A stretch of 7,490 nucleotides of DNA. It comes from Planctomycetota bacterium. Its GTDB lineage: Bacteria > Planctomycetota > Planctomycetia > Pirellulales > Pirellulaceae. A program made the translations under genes and the position numbers. The notes beneath the pieces are model-generated. The model saw nothing but the letters and a program-made list of their open reading frames with translations, was not told the DNA's origin and did not search any database. How positions within the stretch are numbered: position 1 is the stretch's first letter; every line of letters starts with the position of its first letter. The stretch lies in contig JAJRVM010000282.1 in the NCBI GenBank assembly GCA_024277285.1, forward strand, positions 1 to 7,490, written 5' to 3'. Below, one piece after another: positions 5,048 to 7,490 of the stretch.

Positions 5048-5707
5048 ATGGGACAAGAACAGCTTAACTGTTCCAGTGCCCTTTCGGCAAGAACTTCTCG
5101 ATTCCCCCCACGGCAGTGCCTTCGAAAGGGCTGCGAGTGCGTTGTTGTGCCCAGGCGATGTAACCAACGCTATTGCCGGCAACCGGAGTGCCTGCGACTG
5201 TTGTATCGCTGGCAGGCAGCCAAACGCCAACAGCGGTGGCGCAGTCACGTCGAAAACCGCCAGCAACACGCCCGCACCGAGCGTCAACGCCGTAGCCGGC
5301 GCCGCGAAGAGGCTCAAGCCCGGCCGCCCAAGCCATCTCCTCCCGTTTCCAGCGAGCCCACTCCAATCGACGCTCCCGCGTCACGCGCGTGGTCACGCAG
5401 CAAGAAATATCCTGACAATTTTTGCGATCGTCCAGGCTGTTTCGAACCGCTGCGCTCTTCCCGCCGTGCGCCGGCCCGTTACTGCGGCGACGCGTGCCGC
5501 CAGGCTCTGCGGCGTGTGAGAGACCGAGAACGCAAATGGAAGAAGCGTAATAGCGCAACGACTGCCTCCGGCTGCTCGATGCCGGTCCGCCGCTATAGGG
5601 ACTCTTCTAAACCCGCGTTATCTTCTCTCAAAACGCATCAGGAGAATCCCAAACATGATCGAGAAACGTCTACTGGTCGTCGACCGCGTGCGCCGCCCTC
5701 CGCGTGA
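5048..5707 (+). CDS. double zinc-ribbon accessory protein of an IS21-type element
   Basis: The product is 219 residues. It has two separate four-Cys clusters: Cys24-x4-Cys29 with Cys43-x4-Cys48 (QRYCRQPEC), and Cys126-x4-Cys131 (FCDRPGCFEP) with Cys146-x3-Cys150 (RYCGDACRQALRRVRDRE). Between them lies a highly basic linker (RRSRRREEA and similar) that should bind nucleic acid. The CDRPGC...RYC..ACRQALRRV pattern is one I associate with uncharacterised proteins encoded just upstream of IstA in some IS21-like clusters; no function is established to my knowledge. The last 18 codons overlap the next gene by 53 bp and are probably less constrained. Codons before about residue 20 are not family-like, so the true start could lie further in. 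A hairpin-rich leader precedes it. Confidence 0.72.
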   Translation: MGQEQLNCSSALSARTSRFPPRQCLRKGCECVVVPRRCNQRYCRQPECLRLLYRWQAAKRQQRWRSHVENRQQHARTERQRRSRRREEAQARPPKPSPPVSSEPTPIDAPASRAWSRSKKYPDNFCDRPGCFEPLRSSRRAPARYCGDACRQALRRVRDRERKWKKRNSATTASGCSMPVRRYRDSSKPALSSLKTHQENPKHDRETSTGRRPRAPPSA

Positions 5708-6053
5708 GGGTTTTTCTTGGGTCGATCGCCGCTTCTTGCGCGACTTTGCCTCACGGCTGTCGGGCGATGCGGTGTTCATGTACTTTTTCCTGGCCGCCGT
5801 CAGCGACAAACATGGCTTGTCGTTTTACAGCGATGCCACGCTCGCCGTACGTCTGCGCATACGAGAAGAGGCCGTCGTGGCCGCACGCGATGACTTGGTG
5901 GTCCACGACCTGGTGGCGTACCAGGCACCGCTTGTCCAAGTATTATCGCTGCCGACACCGTGTGTGGAACGTGGCTACGCAGTGACCGTGCGCGAACTGA
6001 TGCGCGCACAAATCGATACAGATCCACCCACCTCGACCAGGAGGCAGCCATGA
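5655..6053 (+). CDS. winged-helix-like accessory protein of an IS21-type element
   Basis: The product is 132 residues. RRPPREGFSWVDRRFLRDF (about 14-32) leads into helices (DAVFMYFFLAAVSDKHGLSF, about 38-57), then YSDATLAVRLRIREEAV and ARDDLVVHDLVAYQAPLVQV, a helix-turn-helix with a short wing. This resembles small replication-initiator-like or MarR-like DNA-binding folds. I associate the G-F-S-W-x-D start and the G-L-S-x-Y-x-D-A motif with proteins preceding IstA in IS21-like clusters. ATG 5655 has AGGAG ten bases upstream. The stop TGA (6051-6053) overlaps the istA ATG (6050) as ATGA, which couples translation of the two. I infer regulation or targeting of transposition. No direct functional evidence is known to me. 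Confidence 0.72.
   Translation: MIEKRLLVVDRVRRPPREGFSWVDRRFLRDFASRLSGDAVFMYFFLAAVSDKHGLSFYSDATLAVRLRIREEAVVAARDDLVVHDLVAYQAPLVQVLSLPTPCVERGYAVTVRELMRAQIDTDPPTSTRRQP
6039..6052 (+). promoter_or_regulatory. istA ribosome-binding site and ATGA overlap
   Basis: AGGAGG at 6039-6044 is five bases before ATG 6050, inside the end of the preceding gene, whose stop overlaps the ATG. This fixes the istA start and shows the three genes form one transcriptional unit. Confidence 0.75.
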
Positions 6054-6502
6054 ACGTTGCCTTATGGGCGGAGATCCGTCGCTTAAAGGAAGTGGAGAAA
6101 TTGTCACGGCGTGCGATCTCCCGACGCTTGCACTGTTGCAACAAGACGGTAAGGAAGGCTTTGGCGATGGAGCACCCGCCAACGCAAATGCCCGCAGAGT
6201 CTCATCCAAGCATCCTCGATCCCTATCACGCTCAAGTCGACGCGTTAATCAAAAAGTACCCGGAACTCTCCGCGGTACGCGTGTTGGAGGAGATCTCCAA
6301 GGGCACCAAGCCATATCATGGCGGTATCTCTCTGGTGCGGCGATACTTGCGACAGATCCGGCCGGCCCGCGGGCGCATTTACCAAGAGGTGCATTACGAT
6401 CCGGGCGAGGCGATGCAAGTCGATTGGGGCGATTGCGGACGTGTGATGATCGGCCAGACATCGAGACGCGTCTCGGTCTTATCTGTCACGCACCCGCGGT
6501 GA
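6050..6502 (+). pseudogene. istA: IstA transposase of an IS21-family element, truncated
   Basis: The frame encodes 150 residues, of which about 145 are family sequence. MNVALWAEIRRLKEVEKLSR, then RAISRRLHCCNKTVRKALAM (about 1-40), is the IS21 N-terminal helix-turn-helix. The central linker (about 57-110) contains YPELSAVRVLEEISKG and SLVRRYLRQIRP. The integrase core begins with the motif GEAMQVDWGDCG (119-130), whose Asp125 is the first catalytic Asp. After RRVSVLS the sequence loses all similarity and stops at TGA 6500. No other frame on either strand picks up the second Asp or Glu region, and there is no istB downstream. A full IstA is around 400-500 residues, so two thirds is missing. The breakpoint is close to 6484. 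The gene cannot make an active transposase. Confidence 0.9.
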
Positions 6503-7226
6503 CGCCTGCCGCCAGTCACGTCTGCACGCGCAATGAGTCCGACCCTGTGATGATCAACATCCACAGGCGCGGCCACGGCAGTACGGCTGATGCGGACAGT
6601 CTTAAGACCACCGTCTTGCCGGCGGGGCAGATGCTAGATGGGGAATCGCTCCTAATCGCGGGGAAGCTCTATCGGACAGCATTTGAGCAGCCACACTGGC
6701 CTTCTTCGCCCGCCAGGCATCGGCCCGGTATCACGTTGGCCGTAGCGGTACATCCTGCCGGCAGGATCCACCTGGGGACTCAGCTCGCCCTTCGCAGTCT
6801 CATCTGTGAAGCGGCCAGCGGTCATCGCATTGCATCCCAACCCTCGTCCCTCGCTCTGTCAAGCGTTCTCTGGCAAACGCCTCACACGCGGGCGCTTCCA
6901 GCTCTGCCTTGGGAATTCGAGTCGCGACGAGTACCGCGGATGCACGCATAACCGTGGGCGGCGACCTCCTCTGATCCTCATCGCAAAACGACCGCTCTGC
7001 CGTACTCACTGCCAGGCCCATGCTCGGCAAACATCTGATCTCAATGAACTCCGCGGTTCAAAAACATGCCGTGCCGAGCGGGATCGCGTTCTGCCAACCG
7101 CCAAGGAGCAACCGCCTCTTCGTCCAAGTGACGGCCCGAATTGTACCGAAACTGCGGGCGAATCTCGTACCGGCCCCACTAAGCTGCGTTCCAGCCGAGT
7201 CTTGCAATGCGTGAGAAAAATTGTCC
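6485..7226. other. unassigned block with palindromes, no recognised gene
   Basis: Long open frames exist on both strands here, but none has a ribosome-binding site plus a recognisable motif. They overlap each other and look like GC-driven chance frames. Structure is more evident: GTCTTAAGAC palindrome at 6599-6608, the 16-bp palindrome at 6752-6767, and an inverted repeat GCTCGGCA (7022-7029) with TGCCGAGC (7072-7079). The block replaces the missing two thirds of istA, so its left border at about 6484 is a rearrangement or insertion point. It might be a structured non-coding element or decayed coding DNA; I cannot tell which. Confidence 0.4.
6752..6767. repeat. 16-bp perfect palindrome ATCCTGCCGGCAGGAT
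   Basis: The sequence is self-complementary with no spacer. Symmetry ends exactly at 6751 and 6768. It could be a dimeric protein site or the stem of a fold-back. No gene starts near it, so no regulatory role can be assigned. Confidence 0.5.
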
Positions 7227-7490
7227 ATGAACAGACGCCAGCTCATTCGCCGAATCGGAACGCTCGCTGGACTGGTGATCATCTCACCGTCAGTCTCGTT
7301 GGCAGCGTTGTTTCGGAAGACGCCAGAACTTCCACGCATCACCCCGAACGCCGAGAATGACGAGATCAAATTGTTCGTCGGCTATGATCTACTCGTGCAC
7401 ACGATTTCCCTCCGTGCCTGGGGCCAACCGCTGTTTGACGAAATCAACAAGTCACGCGCTGTGCTGGACTCTGATGGATGGAATCAGCCA
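7227..7490 (+). CDS. exported protein of unknown function, 3' end outside window
   Basis: From ATG 7227 the frame is open for 88 codons to the window edge. The N-terminus MNRRQLIRRIGTLAGLVIIS has a twin-arginine-like start (RRQLIR), a hydrophobic stretch at about 11-27 and a likely signal peptidase site after SLA (residue 26). This indicates export, possibly by the Tat route, although the motif lacks the usual Ser/Thr before RR and the Phe. The mature part (IKLFVGYDLLVHTISLRAWG and on) is not a family I recognise. The ribosome-binding site is weak (GTGAGA about ten bases upstream). The long open frame with a coherent signal peptide makes it the best coding candidate at this end. It may be the first chromosomal gene beyond the island. 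Confidence 0.55.
   Translation, partial: MNRRQLIRRIGTLAGLVIISPSVSLAALFRKTPELPRITPNAENDEIKLFVGYDLLVHTISLRAWGQPLFDEINKSRAVLDSDGWNQP

Larger units (their letters stand above)
5048..6484 (+). mobile_element. truncated IS21-type element with two accessory genes
   Basis: The zinc-ribbon gene, the winged-helix-like gene and istA follow each other on one strand with overlaps of 53 and 4 bp. This order suggests a subgroup of IS21 elements carrying accessory genes before istA. The right half, including the rest of istA, istB and the right end, is gone. The left end was not located; it should lie between 4420 and 4990. No target duplication could be seen. Confidence 0.65.

Noticed and set aside
6908..6935. 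tRNA T-arm-like sequence on the minus strand
   Set aside because: The CTCGAATTCCC word resembles a T-loop but flanking bases do not pair and no anticodon or acceptor stem can be drawn.
6064..6951. Plus-strand open frame of 295 codons
   Set aside because: Its first half overlaps istA out of frame and its second half runs through the unassigned block; no ribosome-binding site or domain was seen. Some doubt remains for 6500-6951.
1..7490. CRISPR array
   Set aside because: No set of three or more regularly spaced repeats exists; the two-copy repeats found have irregular spacing.

Overview
The window looks like an accessory region of a planctomycete chromosome (Rhodopirellula/Pirellula-like). 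The clues are a sialate O-acetylesterase-type remnant, an ISAzo13-family transposase, an IS21-type cluster with zinc-ribbon and helix-turn-helix companion genes, and moderate GC. This assignment rests on gene content only; there is no rRNA or other marker gene. No CRISPR array, tRNA or rRNA was found.

Layout. (1) 1-539: a fragment of an IS3-type transposase on the minus strand abuts the C-terminal third of a sialate O-acetylesterase-like gene on the plus strand. Both are broken at the same point, about 129-137. (2) 657-690: a tandem 11-bp repeat resembling a transposon end. (3) 708-1887, minus strand: a RES-type toxin gene followed by its Xre/MbcA/ParS-type antitoxin. This order is the reverse of the common one. 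The antitoxin has its own near-consensus promoter, and the same ATGCAA/TTGCAT sites lie in front of both genes. (4) 2171-2938, minus strand: a canonical parD-parE operon with an operator-like dyad, flanked by two direct copies of a 38-bp repeat (2084-2121 and 3059-3096). (5) 3069-4389, minus strand: an ISAzo13-family transposase split by a frameshift at a run of seven A. (6) 4420-4988: no confident gene. (7) 4988-6484, plus strand: a strong leader hairpin, then a double zinc-ribbon protein, a winged-helix-like protein and the first 145 or so residues of IstA, arranged as a coupled operon. IstA is cut off and no istB follows. (8) 6485-7226: non-coding or unassigned DNA with palindromes. (9) 7227-7490: the start of an exported protein gene that runs off the window.

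Overall this is a gene-poor island of broken mobile elements carrying two complete type II toxin-antitoxin modules, both on the minus strand. The two modules are probably the only functionally intact cargo. RES enzymes of this class destroy NAD+, and ParE-type toxins usually poison gyrase; each is held in check by the antitoxin beside it. Every transposase in view (IS3, ISAzo13, IS21) is truncated or frameshifted, so the island looks old and decaying rather than freshly mobile, unless the ISAzo13 frameshift is recoded.
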